A stretch of DNA of 64,000 bases from Novosphingobium sp. (GTDB lineage: Bacteria > Pseudomonadota > Alphaproteobacteria > Sphingomonadales > Sphingomonadaceae), in the NCBI GenBank assembly GCA_017744735.1, contig JAGIAR010000007.1, forward strand, positions 62,001 through 126,000, given 5' to 3'. Each line of letters opens with the position of its first letter. The stretch's first letter is position 1. The notes beneath the pieces were generated by a model. It had not been told where the DNA came from and made no database searches. It was given only the letters and a program-made list of their open reading frames with translations. A program made the position numbers and the translations under genes. Positions 27,235 to 35,526 of this stretch are shown piece by piece.

Positions 27235-28236
27235 GTGGCTGGAGTACAGGTAGGCAAAAGGATCATCGGCGCGGATGCGCCGGTCACGATCGGATGGGAA
27301 AACATCGGCCGCGTCGAAGGCGGGCCGGTAAAGCGATTCATCTTCACCTGGTTCCAGCCCACGCTGCTGTTTGCGGCGCTGGCGTTCTGGTATTACGCGC
27401 CGGATTCGGTCGCCAAGGCATCGACCGGGATCTCGATCGCTTTCGGCACCAAGATCTTCTTCCTCGCCCTTGAATGGGTCAGCCCGCGCTACAAGAGCTG
27501 GCGCCTGACCTGGAAGGAACTGATCAGCGACCTGTTCTACGTCGGTCTCGGCGCGACCATGCTGCGGATCGTCAGCAGCCACTTCGGCAGCGGCGCGATG
27601 ACCGATGCGATCCAGAACTTCTTTCTGTGGGACAAGTTCGCCTGGTTCACCGGCCTGCCGCTCCTGATCCAGGCCTTCATGATCTCGTTCATCTTCGATT
27701 TCGGCCAGTACTGGATGCACCGCGGGATGCATAACTGGTACCCGCTGTGGCTGGCCCACGCGCCGCACCACTACGTCACCCAGCTCAACATCCAGAAGGG
27801 CGCGGTCGGCAATCCGATCGAGCTGTTCCTGATCGGCCTGGGCATCGGCGGGTTCTTCGACTTCCTGCCGCGCGCCGCGCTGATCGCCGGCACCCTCGGC
27901 CTCGCTGTCGGCACCTACCAGCACATCAACGTGCGCTTCAATTCGCCGCGCTGGTGGCGCTTCCTGTTCAACACCACCGAGCATCACAGCCTGCACCACT
28001 CGCAGGATTACGAGGCAACCCGCAGCAACTACGCCGGCACCTGGATCATCATCGACCGCATGTTCGGCACCTGCGTGGACGGTGAAGCCGAGAAGCTCGG
28101 TATCGAAGGCGGCCGCCGGATGCCGATCCACGAGACGATGCATTACACCGTTTCGGAAGGCTACAAGGCCGTGCGCCGCCGGGTCCGCCGCCTGGGCAAG
28201 CGCCTGCAGGGCCCGACTGCGGTGCCTGCCGAGTAA
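27235..28236 (+). CDS. Sterol desaturase/fatty acid hydroxylase family membrane protein
   Basis: This 333-residue diiron membrane enzyme carries the eight-histidine signature: HRGMH (162-166), HAPHH (175-179) and HHSLHH (250-255), between hydrophobic helices. Such enzymes hydroxylate or desaturate sterols, carotenoids or fatty acids. The frame extends upstream to 27121, but GTG 27235 with GGAGGGAG about 8 bases before it is the better start. An inverted repeat TTGACG/CGTCAA (27121-27126 and 27151-27156) lies upstream. A membrane protein gene of unknown role follows and may be co-transcribed. The substrate cannot be told from sequence. Confidence 0.88.
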   Translation: MAGVQVGKRIIGADAPVTIGWENIGRVEGGPVKRFIFTWFQPTLLFAALAFWYYAPDSVAKASTGISIAFGTKIFFLALEWVSPRYKSWRLTWKELISDLFYVGLGATMLRIVSSHFGSGAMTDAIQNFFLWDKFAWFTGLPLLIQAFMISFIFDFGQYWMHRGMHNWYPLWLAHAPHHYVTQLNIQKGAVGNPIELFLIGLGIGGFFDFLPRAALIAGTLGLAVGTYQHINVRFNSPRWWRFLFNTTEHHSLHHSQDYEATRSNYAGTWIIIDRMFGTCVDGEAEKLGIEGGRRMPIHETMHYTVSEGYKAVRRRVRRLGKRLQGPTAVPAE

Positions 28237-28372
28237 CCCGGACGGGCGTGAACGGGAGCCACCCCCGCGGCGGCTCCCGACTTTCCTCAACCTGCCGCTC
28301 GCCTCGCCTCCCCCGGGCCGAGGAGAGGAAACCCGCGCCTGCCGGACCGGACCTATCTCTGGAGAATTTCAA

Positions 28373-29059
28373 GTGAAGTTGCCGAACCTGCCTTACCTCG
28401 ATCGAATCTGGCGCATCAAAGGGGCGCTTCCGCTCGATCCTCCGCAGTCGCCTGCCGAGGTCTTCGACAAGTTGAACCCGCTGTTCGCCTCGGTCGGCAA
28501 CGACAAGACCAGCCACACGGTCGACGGTGACACGCTCAGCTACGGCAACAGGAACCCGAATCCGCAGAACCGGCTGGCGACCTTCAACCGCGGCACGCTG
28601 CGGGTTGCCGACGGGGGTGCGAAGCTGGTCTACGATGCGACCAGCCCGGCGCTGCTGTTCTGCTTCCTGGCGCCCCTGCTGTTCCTTCTGTTCAGCCAGA
28701 TCATGGTCCAGCACGACGCCTATTTCAAACCGACCGCTGCCGAGCAGGCGAAGGCCAAGGCCGAGCAGAAGCGGCTCGACGAGGCACACATGGCCACGCC
28801 GATGAACCCGATCGACAAGTTCCTGGGCGCCCCGCAACCCGAAAAGCCCAAAGGCGACGATGGCGGCAACGGGAAAGGCGGCAAGGGCGGCAAGGGTGGA
28901 AAGGGGTCTCCCCTGATCGCCTATATCTACGCCGGCATCTTCGCCGCGATGTATGTGATCGGCCGGATACTCGAGCCGTTCCTCTTCCGCAGGACCCTGC
29001 GCAAGACGCTGGCCGGCGAGTTCCCCGAAACCGCGTTCGAACCGGCGCTGGCGGAATAG
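28373..29059 (+). CDS. Membrane protein of unknown function with Gly/Lys-rich linker
   Basis: This 228-residue protein starts with GTG at 28373, supported by GGAG 8 bases upstream. It has a soluble N-terminal part (about 1-85, LPYLDRIWRIKGALPLDPPQ), a first membrane helix (LLFCFLAPLLFLLF, about residues 93-108), a charged stretch, a low-complexity linker made of GKGG repeats (about 163-179) and a second helix (IAYIYAGIFAAMYVIGRILE). I recognise no family. It follows the sterol desaturase gene by 136 bases, with a weak hairpin (28254-28278) in between, and ends before a strong terminator. Confidence 0.7.
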   Translation: MKLPNLPYLDRIWRIKGALPLDPPQSPAEVFDKLNPLFASVGNDKTSHTVDGDTLSYGNRNPNPQNRLATFNRGTLRVADGGAKLVYDATSPALLFCFLAPLLFLLFSQIMVQHDAYFKPTAAEQAKAKAEQKRLDEAHMATPMNPIDKFLGAPQPEKPKGDDGGNGKGGKGGKGGKGSPLIAYIYAGIFAAMYVIGRILEPFLFRRTLRKTLAGEFPETAFEPALAE

Positions 29060-29116
29060 ACGGATCAACGCAACAGGACTGGCCGGCCCCACCCGGAATC
29101 CCGGGGCCGTGCCGAA

Positions 29117-29166
29117 GGATGCCGGAGCGAAGTATAGACGGATGCTTCGCTCCGGCATCCGCTTTT
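29117..29166 (+). terminator. Intrinsic terminator with 16-bp stem
   Basis: GGATGCCGGAGCGAAG (29117-29132) pairs perfectly with CTTCGCTCCGGCATCC (29145-29160) around a 12-base loop and is followed by GCTTTT. It lies between the stop of the membrane protein gene (29059) and the convergent end of the SnoaL-like gene (29192) and can serve the plus-strand transcript. On the minus strand the T-tract is weak. Confidence 0.8.
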
Positions 29167-29191
29167 CCCCGCCGCGGCTCGTGTGCAGGCG

Positions 29192-29608
29192 TCAGGCGGA
29201 CGGAGCCTCGGGCACCCACACCGCACCCTTGATATACTGGATGAGCCCATCCGCGTTCAGGATGTAGTGGATGTAGAATTCCACATCCACGCTCACGCCG
29301 ACCGGCACCGGGGTCATGCCCGGATAGCCCTTGGCGTCGAGCACCTCCTGCGACAGCGCCTTCTGCCCGGTGAAGCGGATCACCACGTTGGAAACGAACC
29401 CGTCCTTGCCCGGGAAGAAGCCCTTGAAGATGACCTGTTCCTGGCAATATTCGTGGAAGAAAGCGTAGAAGGCCCGGAAGGCGGGCTTGCCCTGGACCCG
29501 GAAGCCGGCGTTCTCGAGCGCGAAATCCTCGGCGAAAAAGGTCTCGAGCGTGTCGTAGTCGCGTGCGTTGAAGGCATCGATATAGCGGTGGTAGTCGGCT
29601 TCGTTCAT
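29192..29608 (-). CDS. SnoaL/NTF2-like protein
   Basis: This 138-residue protein has the small cone-shaped NTF2-like fold: an N-terminal YIDAFNARDYDTLETFFAED helix pair, FRVQGKPAFRAFY and the C-terminal NADGLIQYIKGAVW strands. Members are ketosteroid-isomerase- or dehydratase-like enzymes or binding proteins. The start MNEADYHRYI at 29608 overlaps the stop of the aldo/keto reductase as ATGA, so it is the second gene of a coupled pair and probably acts in the same, unidentified, pathway. No signal peptide. Confidence 0.82.
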   Translation of the reverse strand: MNEADYHRYIDAFNARDYDTLETFFAEDFALENAGFRVQGKPAFRAFYAFFHEYCQEQVIFKGFFPGKDGFVSNVVIRFTGQKALSQEVLDAKGYPGMTPVPVGVSVDVEFYIHYILNADGLIQYIKGAVWVPEAPSA

Positions 29609-30609
29609 CTCAGGGGACGTCCTTCGATCGGATAGAGCGGGTCGGTGTAGCCCGGGGTCGAGGCGTGGCCGGGCGGCACCAGCGCGTCGATAAAGGCTTC
29701 GTCCTCCGCGTCCAGCACCGCGTCGAGCGCCGGGAGATAGGCGTCCCACTGCTCCTCGGTGCGCGGGCCGACGATCGGCGCGCTGATCAGGCGGTTGCGC
29801 AGCACCCAGGCGATCGCGAAGGCGGTGGTGGTAATGCCCTTACCCGCCGCCCGTTCGGCGATCTGCCGCGCGATGCCGAGCGATTCCGGGCGCCATTCGG
29901 TCTGCATGATCCGCGGGTCGCCGCGCCCCGCACGCGAATCCGCAGGCGGCGCCTTGCCCGGATCGTACTTTCCCGACAGAACTCCGCGCGCGAGCGGGCT
30001 GTAGGGCGCGACCCCGATCCCGCAATGGCCGGCGACCGGGAGCTGCTCGACCTCGGCGAGGCGGTCGACGATATTGTAGAGCGGCTGGCTGACGATCGGC
30101 CGGTCCATCCCGAGCTGGTCGGCAATGCGGCAGACCTCCATGATCCGCCACGCCTTGAAGTTGGAGATGCCGTAATAGCGGACCTTGCCTTGCGCCATCA
30201 GGTCCCTGATCGCGCGGAGCGGCTCGTCGAACGGCGCGTCGCCGTCGGACTTGTGGAAATAGAGGATATCGATGAAGTCGGTGCCGAGCCGGCGCAGGCT
30301 GTCGTCGACGTCCTGGAAGATCCATTTGCGCGACTGGCCGCCCTCGTTCGGCTCCCCGCCCATCCGGTGCCCGAACTTGGTCGCGACCACCCAGTGGTGA
30401 CGGCTGCCGGCAATGCAGCGCCCGACGACTTCCTCGCAGGCGCCGCCGTTGTAGAGATCGGCGGTATCCAGGAAATTGATCCCCTGCCCGCGCGCCTTGT
30501 CGATGATCCGCTTGGCCACCGCCTCCTCGGTCGCGCCGCCGAACATCATCGTGCCGAGGCACAGCGGGGACACCTTGAGCGCGCTGCGGCCGAGATAGCG
30601 ATAGTCCAT
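29605..30609 (-). CDS. Aldo/keto reductase
   Basis: This is a 334-residue NADPH-dependent oxidoreductase. The tetrad is visible: Asp and Tyr in NFLDTADLYNGG, Lys in VATKFGHR and His in LYFHKSDGD; the cofactor loop near the C terminus reads SAPIVGPRTEEQWDAYLPA. It resembles YajO/Tas-like members that act on aromatic or sugar aldehydes. It is coupled by a 4-base overlap to the SnoaL-like gene downstream. The gene is distinct from the reductase at 3158, with which it shares only family features. Confidence 0.92.
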   Translation of the reverse strand: MDYRYLGRSALKVSPLCLGTMMFGGATEEAVAKRIIDKARGQGINFLDTADLYNGGACEEVVGRCIAGSRHHWVVATKFGHRMGGEPNEGGQSRKWIFQDVDDSLRRLGTDFIDILYFHKSDGDAPFDEPLRAIRDLMAQGKVRYYGISNFKAWRIMEVCRIADQLGMDRPIVSQPLYNIVDRLAEVEQLPVAGHCGIGVAPYSPLARGVLSGKYDPGKAPPADSRAGRGDPRIMQTEWRPESLGIARQIAERAAGKGITTTAFAIAWVLRNRLISAPIVGPRTEEQWDAYLPALDAVLDAEDEAFIDALVPPGHASTPGYTDPLYPIEGRPLR

Positions 30610-30640
30610 GATCTCTCCCGTGCCAGTCTGGCTTTTCGAC

Positions 30641-31006
30641 TTACTTCAATTCGTCCTTCGGAAAATCCCGGGGAAACACCAAGATGCCCAAAAGCTCGTC
30701 CTGTTGATCGATCCAAACCGCTATCGCGCCTCGGTCCAACTCTAACGTTCGCATCTGTACCGGTACGTCATTGGCAGCCAATGTTTGAATCATCTCATCC
30801 AACCCTATCGCTGCCCCAGGCTTGATGTATCCGATCCTTTTTCTGAACGCATAAAGGTCGGAAAACCACTTTGAAGACGGATGGATCGTCTCTTCACCTT
30901 GGTCGCATTCGATGGTCCGGGAAGCCACAAACTCAATGGCCGCAGCCACAGTCGTCTTGAAGACCGGATGGTTTATGTTGTCCTGCAGGATTTGAAGCGT
31001 CTTCAT
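30641..31006 (-). CDS. Orphan protein of unknown function in low-G+C DNA
   Basis: This 121-residue protein has an excellent ribosome binding site (AGGAGGAG, 9 bases from the ATG at 31006). It is cytoplasmic by composition, with no signal or membrane segment, and has segments NINHPVFKTTVAAAIEFVAS and GYIKPGAAIGLDEMIQTL that I do not recognise. The base composition is visibly lower in G+C (close to half by eye) than its neighbours and many codons end in A or T, which suggests recent horizontal acquisition. It sits between an aldo/keto reductase and divergent rpiB. No function is offered. Confidence 0.65.
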   Translation of the reverse strand: MKTLQILQDNINHPVFKTTVAAAIEFVASRTIECDQGEETIHPSSKWFSDLYAFRKRIGYIKPGAAIGLDEMIQTLAANDVPVQMRTLELDRGAIAVWIDQQDELLGILVFPRDFPKDELK

Positions 31007-31101
31007 GTCGCTAATCTCCTCCTGAAGCCTATAGCTCACCTCCCCGGGGAGAAAGCGCTTTTGCGGTGGCACTGGCGGGACCAAGTGCCTATGTGCGCGC
31101 C

Positions 31102-31542
31102 ATGAAGATAGGTATCGCCTCGGATCACGCGGCTTTCGAGCTCAAGGGCCAGCTCGCGGAGTGGCTGCGCGAACAGGGCCACGAGGTCGCCGACCTCGGG
31201 CCGGACAGCACCGCCTCGGTCGATTATCCCGATTTCGGCTACAAGCTTGCCGAGCATCTCGCCGCGGGCAAGGCCGAGCGCGGGATCGCGCTGTGCGGCT
31301 CGGGCATCGGCATCTCGATCGCGGTCAACCGCAACCCGCAGGTCCGCTGCGCGCTGGTCTCGGAGCCGCTTTCGGCAAAGCTGGCGCGCGAACACAACAA
31401 TGCCAATGCGATCGCACTCGGCGCACGGCTGACCGGCATCGACATGGCCAAGGCCTGTGTCGAAACCTTCCTCTCGACGCCCTTCGCCGGCGACCGGCAC
31501 CTCCGCCGGGTCGAGAAGCTTACCAACCCTCCGCAGGACTGA
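31102..31542 (+). CDS. rpiB: Ribose-5-phosphate isomerase B
   Basis: RpiB interconverts ribose and ribulose 5-phosphate in the pentose phosphate pathway. The 146-residue protein opens [16 protein letters not shown] and has the catalytic Cys65 in [17 protein letters not shown], plus [15 protein letters not shown]. The start at 31102 is preferred over an upstream in-frame ATG because the family begins here. glyA follows after 8 bases, an arrangement common in alphaproteobacteria. Confidence 0.95.
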   Translation: MKIGIASDHAAFELKGQLAEWLREQGHEVADLGPDSTASVDYPDFGYKLAEHLAAGKAERGIALCGSGIGISIAVNRNPQVRCALVSEPLSAKLAREHNNANAIALGARLTGIDMAKACVETFLSTPFAGDRHLRRVEKLTNPPQD

Positions 31543-31550
31543 ACCCGACA

Positions 31551-32861
31551 ATGAGCACCGCGCCCGCGACCCATTCCGACGCCTTGCAGCACTTCTGGCA
31601 CGATAGCCTGGAGGCTTCCGATCCCGAAGTCTTCGCCGCGATCCGCAGCGAGCTCGGCCGGCAGCGCAACAAGATCGAACTGATCGCGAGCGAGAACATC
31701 GCCTCGCCCGCCGTGCTCGAGGCGACCGGCTCGGTGTTCACCAACAAATATGCCGAGGGCTATCCGGGGCGCCGCTATTACGGCGGCTGCGAATATGCCG
31801 ACATCGTCGAGAACCTCGCGATCGAGCGGGCGAAGAAGCTGTTCGGCTGCCAGTTCGCCAACGTCCAGCCCAACAGCGGCAGCCAGATGAACCAGGCGGT
31901 GTTCCTCGCGCTGCTCAATCCGGGCGACACCTTCATGGGCCTCAGCCTCGCGGCGGGCGGCCATTTGACCCACGGGTCGCCGGTCAACATGAGCGGCAAG
32001 TGGTTCAACGTGGTGCCCTATGGCGTGCGCCAAGAAGACCAGCTGCTCGACATGGACGAGATCGCGCGGCTCGCGCGCGAGCACAAGCCGAAGCTGATCA
32101 TCGCGGGCGCCACCGCCTACCCGCGCCACTGGGATTTCGCCGCCTTCCGCGCGATCGCGGACGAGGTCGGAGCCTACCTGCTGGTCGACATGTCGCACTT
32201 CTCGGGCCTCGTCGCCGGCGGCGCGCATCCGCATCCCTTCCCCCACGCCCATGTCGTGACCACCACCACTCACAAGAGCCTGCGCGGCCCGCGCTCGGGC
32301 GTGATCCTGTGGAACGACGAGGAGCTGAGCAAGAAGTTCAACATGGCGGTGTTCCCGGGTCTTCAGGGCGGGCCGCTGATGCATGTGATCGCGGCCAAGG
32401 CGGTTGCGTTCCAGGAAGCGCTGCGCCCCGATTTCCGCGACTATGCGGCACGCATCGTCGAGAATGCGAAGGCGCTTTCCGCCAGTCTCGCCGAGAACGG
32501 CTTGCGCTGCGTTTCGGGCGGCACCGACAACCACCTGATGCTGGTCGACCTGACCGCCGCCGGGGTCACCGGCAAGGCGGCCGAAGTCGGGCTCGACCGC
32601 GCGTCGCTCACCTGCAACAAGAACGCGATCCCGTTCGATCCGCTGCCGCCGACGAAAACCTCGGGCGTCCGCCTCGGCACACCGGCCGGGACGACCCGCG
32701 GTTTCGGCCCGGCCGAGTTCCGCGTCGTGGGCGAACTGATCGCGCAGGTGATCGAAGGCATGAAGCACAATGGCGACGAAGGCGACGCGCAGATCGAAGC
32801 GGCCGTGCGCAGCCGGGTCGAGGAATTGTGCGAAGCGTTCCCCGTCTATCCAGGGAGGTAA
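31551..32861 (+). CDS. glyA: Serine hydroxymethyltransferase
   Basis: GlyA converts serine and tetrahydrofolate to glycine and 5,10-methylene-tetrahydrofolate. The 436-residue PLP enzyme has [20 protein letters not shown], the PLP-binding Lys242 in [14 protein letters not shown], and [15 protein letters not shown] near the C terminus. It is full length. It lies in a tight plus-strand operon: 8 bases after rpiB and 2 bases before a small membrane protein gene, followed by nrdR. Confidence 0.98.
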   Translation: MSTAPATHSDALQHFWHDSLEASDPEVFAAIRSELGRQRNKIELIASENIASPAVLEATGSVFTNKYAEGYPGRRYYGGCEYADIVENLAIERAKKLFGCQFANVQPNSGSQMNQAVFLALLNPGDTFMGLSLAAGGHLTHGSPVNMSGKWFNVVPYGVRQEDQLLDMDEIARLAREHKPKLIIAGATAYPRHWDFAAFRAIADEVGAYLLVDMSHFSGLVAGGAHPHPFPHAHVVTTTTHKSLRGPRSGVILWNDEELSKKFNMAVFPGLQGGPLMHVIAAKAVAFQEALRPDFRDYAARIVENAKALSASLAENGLRCVSGGTDNHLMLVDLTAAGVTGKAAEVGLDRASLTCNKNAIPFDPLPPTKTSGVRLGTPAGTTRGFGPAEFRVVGELIAQVIEGMKHNGDEGDAQIEAAVRSRVEELCEAFPVYPGR

Positions 32862-32863
32862 GC

Positions 32864-33079
32864 ATGGCAGGTCCGGACAAGGGCGACGATCTGATCGAGA
32901 ACATCACCGCCGATGTGAAGGACATGGCGAAGGAAGGCTTCGCCCATCCGGGCAGCAAGCAGGTGCTCACCGGCGCGGCCGTGGGCGCGCTGATCGGCGG
33001 GGTTCTGCCGGTGGTAAGCTGGCCGCTCGGGCTGATCGCCGGGGCCGGCTTCATGCTGTGGCAACGGAACAAGACGTAA
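32864..33079 (+). CDS. Small membrane protein (71 aa) in glyA-nrdR operon
   Basis: This 71-residue protein starts 2 bases after the glyA stop, with GGGAGG 5 bases before its ATG. It has an acidic soluble N terminus ([20 protein letters not shown]) and a hydrophobic, Gly-rich C-terminal half ([20 protein letters not shown] and [12 protein letters not shown]) that could form one or two membrane helices. No family is recognised; its function is unknown. nrdR starts 7 bases after its stop. Confidence 0.72.
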   Translation: MAGPDKGDDLIENITADVKDMAKEGFAHPGSKQVLTGAAVGALIGGVLPVVSWPLGLIAGAGFMLWQRNKT

Positions 33080-33086
33080 GCCCGCG

Positions 33087-33548
33087 ATGCGCTGCCCTTT
33101 CTGTGCCCACGACGATTCCCAGGTGAAGGATTCGCGTCCGACCGAGGACAACACCGCGATCCGCCGCCGCCGCCAGTGCGAAGGCTGCGGCGCGCGCTTC
33201 ACCACTTTCGAACGGGTGCAGCTGCGCGACATCACCGTGGTCAAGAGCGACGACACCCGCGAGGCTTTCGATCGCGAGAAGATCGAACGTTCGGTCGCCC
33301 TCGCCTGTCGCAAGCGCGGGGTCGCGCAGGAACGGCTCGACCAGCTCGTTTCCGGGATCCAGCGCCAGGTCGAGACGCTGGGCGACGGCGAGATCGCCTC
33401 GGCCCGGATCGGCGAGATGGTGATGGACGGGCTGCGCGCGCTCGATAGCGTGGCTTATATCCGCTTCGCCTCGGTCTATCGCGATTTCTCCGAAGCCCGC
33501 GATTTCGAGGAATTCGCCAGCACGGTGCGGGACATTGCCGCGGACTAG
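33087..33548 (+). CDS. nrdR: Transcriptional repressor NrdR
   Basis: NrdR represses ribonucleotide reductase genes in response to (d)ATP. The 153-residue protein has the zinc ribbon Cys3, Cys6, Cys31 and Cys34 (MRCPFC..., [14 protein letters not shown]) and an ATP-cone ([20 protein letters not shown]). Length and motifs are canonical. It lies in the rpiB-glyA operon and its end overlaps the start of the tRNA methyltransferase gene by 14 bases. No NrdR-box target genes are in the window. Confidence 0.97.
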   Translation: MRCPFCAHDDSQVKDSRPTEDNTAIRRRRQCEGCGARFTTFERVQLRDITVVKSDDTREAFDREKIERSVALACRKRGVAQERLDQLVSGIQRQVETLGDGEIASARIGEMVMDGLRALDSVAYIRFASVYRDFSEARDFEEFASTVRDIAAD

Positions 33549-34284
33549 CACTTCCCCGGTCATCGTCCTCGTCCGTCCGCAACTGGGCGAGAACATCGGC
33601 AAGGCCGCGCGGGCGATGCTCAATTTCGGGCTTGCCGAGATGCGGCTGGTTTCGCCACGCGACGGTTGGCCTAACCCTTCGGCGGGGCCGGCGGCCTCGG
33701 GTGCCGACATCGTGCTCGAGCAAGCGAAGGTGTTCGAAACCGTGGCCGATGCGGTGGCCGATTGTGCCCATGTCTATGCGACCACCGTGCGCAAGCGCGG
33801 CGTTACCAAGCCGGTCCTGACGCCCGAGGTCGCCGCGCGCGAGATCGTCGGCAACGAGGGCGGCAGCGCGATCCTGTTCGGGCCCGAACGCTCGGGCCTG
33901 GAAACCGAAGACGTCGCCCTCGCCCGTGCGATCCTGACCGTGCCGATCAACCCCCAATTCGCGTCGCTCAACCTCGCCCAGGCGGTGATCCTGGTCGCCT
34001 ACGAATGGTCCAAGCACCGCGATCTCGCGATTCCGCCGCGCGAGGATCTGCTGCCCCCCGCCCCGCAGGAAGAACTCGAGGGGCTGATCGGCCATTTCGG
34101 GCAACTGCTCGAACCGAAGGGCTATTTCTTTCCCGAAAGCCGGGCGGAATCGACCCGGCTGACGCTGCGCAATCTGCTGACCAAACCCGGCTGGAACCAC
34201 CTCGAGGTGCGCACGCTGCGGGGGGTCCTGTCGGCGCTGGGAAGGTCCGGCCCCAAGCCCGGCGGGCCCGTTGATACAAATTAG
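33535..34284 (+). CDS. trmJ: tRNA/rRNA 2'-O-methyltransferase, TrmJ-like (SPOUT)
   Basis: This 249-residue SPOUT methyltransferase resembles TrmJ, which methylates the 2'-OH of tRNA position 32. The knotted-fold motifs are [35 protein letters not shown] and [19 protein letters not shown]. The only start that keeps the first motif is TTG at 33535, inside the end of nrdR, giving a 14-base overlap. TrmJ versus another TrmH-family target is by similarity only. Confidence 0.87.
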   Translation: MPRTSTSPVIVLVRPQLGENIGKAARAMLNFGLAEMRLVSPRDGWPNPSAGPAASGADIVLEQAKVFETVADAVADCAHVYATTVRKRGVTKPVLTPEVAAREIVGNEGGSAILFGPERSGLETEDVALARAILTVPINPQFASLNLAQAVILVAYEWSKHRDLAIPPREDLLPPAPQEELEGLIGHFGQLLEPKGYFFPESRAESTRLTLRNLLTKPGWNHLEVRTLRGVLSALGRSGPKPGGPVDTN

Positions 34285-34359
34285 TACTCGTGCGGACTTT
34301 GTCATCGAAGGCAAAGGCGATAGCTTCCCTTGCAAAATACCGACAACGGGAGAGGTTCG

Positions 34360-34635
34360 ATGAAGGCGGTTGGCTTGGCTATGATGCTCGCACTGGCGGG
34401 AATGCCGCTGTCCCCGGCACCCGCGAAGGATAGCGGCAAGGCCGCTGCCGCAGACGGAAAGGGCGAGGCCCGGAAGGATACGAAGGACAAGCTGATCTGC
34501 CGCAGCGAGCCGGTCACCGGATCGCGCACCCAGGTCAAGCGCACCTGCATGACCCAGGCACAGTGGGACGATCTTGCCGAACGCACCCGGAACGGCCTGC
34601 GTCAATTCGACCAGCAGTCCGGGAAATCCTCCTAG
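34360..34635 (+). CDS. Small exported protein with CRSEPVTGSR motif
   Basis: This 91-residue protein starts at ATG 34360 (GAGAGG upstream) with a signal peptide of about 22 residues (MKAVGLAMMLALAGMPLSPA), followed by a Lys/Ala-rich stretch and a compact end LICRSEPVTGSRTQVKRTC followed by MTQAQWDDL. The two cysteines (in ICRSEP and RTCMTQ) could form a disulfide. I have seen this CRSEPVTGSR..RTCMT ending in other sphingomonad exported proteins, but no function is known to me. It stands alone between trmJ and rpsD. Confidence 0.7.
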   Translation: MKAVGLAMMLALAGMPLSPAPAKDSGKAAAADGKGEARKDTKDKLICRSEPVTGSRTQVKRTCMTQAQWDDLAERTRNGLRQFDQQSGKSS

Positions 34636-34659
34636 GACCGCGCCTTCGGGCCTTACCAT

Positions 34660-34688
34660 TTGACTTTTCGCTGCCGAGCGGCCAATGG
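34660..34688 (+). promoter_or_regulatory. Possible rpsD promoter
   Basis: TTGACT at 34660-34665 is a good -35 element. A 17-base spacer leads to CAATGG, a poor -10 hexamer, just before GCGCCGCTC. Strong ribosomal promoters in this group can look similar (TTGACT with a degenerate -10 then GGCGCC), but this is a weak prediction. Confidence 0.35.
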
Positions 34689-34699
34689 CGCCGCTCACT

Positions 34700-34842
34700 T
34701 TGGGGCCGCCGGGGATTCTCCGGCGGTATCCGATTGGCCCCGCACCCCGGTGAAGCGGCGGCCGCGATGGACGGAAGGTCCATCGGTGCGACCCGGGTTC
34801 GAGCGTTCCCGCAGTGGGAATGCAGCAGATTGGAGACGACAT
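34700..34842 (+). promoter_or_regulatory. Structured 5' leader of rpsD
   Basis: The leader contains consecutive strong hairpins: CCGCCGG/CCGGCGG (34706-34726) extended by GGGGCC/GGCCCC (34702-34707 with 34736-34741); an outer CGCACC/GGTGCG stem (34741-34790) enclosing GATGGAC/GTCCATC (34766-34784); and GCGTTCCC/GGGAATGC (34803-34823) 20 bases before the start codon. Such a leader before the S4 gene suggests autoregulation by S4 binding its own mRNA, as known in other bacteria with different structures. Confidence 0.5.
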
Positions 34843-35457
34843 ATGTCGAAGCGCAAGAGCGCCAAGCATAAGCTTGACCGCCGCATGGGCGAAAACATCT
34901 GGGGCCGCCCGCATAGCCCCGTCAACCGCCGTTCCTATGGGCCGGGCCAGCACGGCCAGCGCCGCAAGAGCAAGATGTCCGACTTCGGGCTGCAACTGCG
35001 CGCCAAGCAGAAGCTCAAGGGCTATTACGGCGACGTGACCGAAAAGCAGTTCAAGGCGACCTACAAGGAAGCCGACCGCATGAAGGGCGATACCGGCCAG
35101 AACCTGGTCGGCCTGCTCGAGCAGCGCCTCGACATGGTGGTCTATCGCGCCAAGTTCGCGCCGACCATCTTCGCCGCGCGCCAGATCGTCAGCCACGGCC
35201 ACATCCGCGTGAACGGCGTGAAGTGCAACATCGCGAGCCGCCGCGTCGTGGTGGGCGACGTGATCAGCCTGGGCAACAAGGCCAAGGACATGGCCCTGAT
35301 CGCCGAAGCGCAGAGCCTCCCCGAGCGCGACGTGCCGGATTACGTCTCGGTCGACGGCACCGACAAGGTGACCTTCACCCGCGTGCCCAAGCTCGACGAA
35401 GTGCCCTACCCGGTCACGATGGAACCGAACCTGGTGGTCGAGTTCTACTCGCGCTGA
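34843..35457 (+). CDS. rpsD: 30S ribosomal protein S4
   Basis: S4 is a primary 16S rRNA binding protein of the small subunit. The 204-residue protein opens [20 protein letters not shown] and has [17 protein letters not shown], and an S4 RNA-binding domain ([19 protein letters not shown]). GGAG lies 7-8 bases before the ATG. It is a single-gene unit between a structured leader and a strong terminator, away from the alpha operon, as usual in alphaproteobacteria. Confidence 0.98.
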   Translation: MSKRKSAKHKLDRRMGENIWGRPHSPVNRRSYGPGQHGQRRKSKMSDFGLQLRAKQKLKGYYGDVTEKQFKATYKEADRMKGDTGQNLVGLLEQRLDMVVYRAKFAPTIFAARQIVSHGHIRVNGVKCNIASRRVVVGDVISLGNKAKDMALIAEAQSLPERDVPDYVSVDGTDKVTFTRVPKLDEVPYPVTMEPNLVVEFYSR

Positions 35458-35478
35458 TCGGTTAGCCGGTCGCCAACA

Positions 35479-35511
35479 CGAAAGGGCGGTCCTGCGGGGC
35501 CGCCCTTTTCG
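35479..35511. terminator. Bidirectional intrinsic terminator, rpsD / S9 peptidase
   Basis: CGAAAGGGCGG, loop TCCTGCGGGG, CCGCCCTTTTCG: a GC stem with A-tract on one side and T-tract on the other, between the convergent ends of rpsD and the S9 peptidase gene. It can terminate both transcripts. Confidence 0.88.
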
Positions 35512-35526
35512 TATCCGGCCCTCGCG

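Noticed and set aside
28856-28910. GKGG repeats in the 28.4 kb gene as a collagen-like or CRISPR-like array
   Set aside because: They are short in-frame codon repeats coding a flexible linker, with no spacers or regular DNA repeat unit.
34790-34803. tRNA T-arm-like GGTTCGAG
   Set aside because: No acceptor stem, anticodon arm or D-arm can be built around it; it is part of the rpsD leader.
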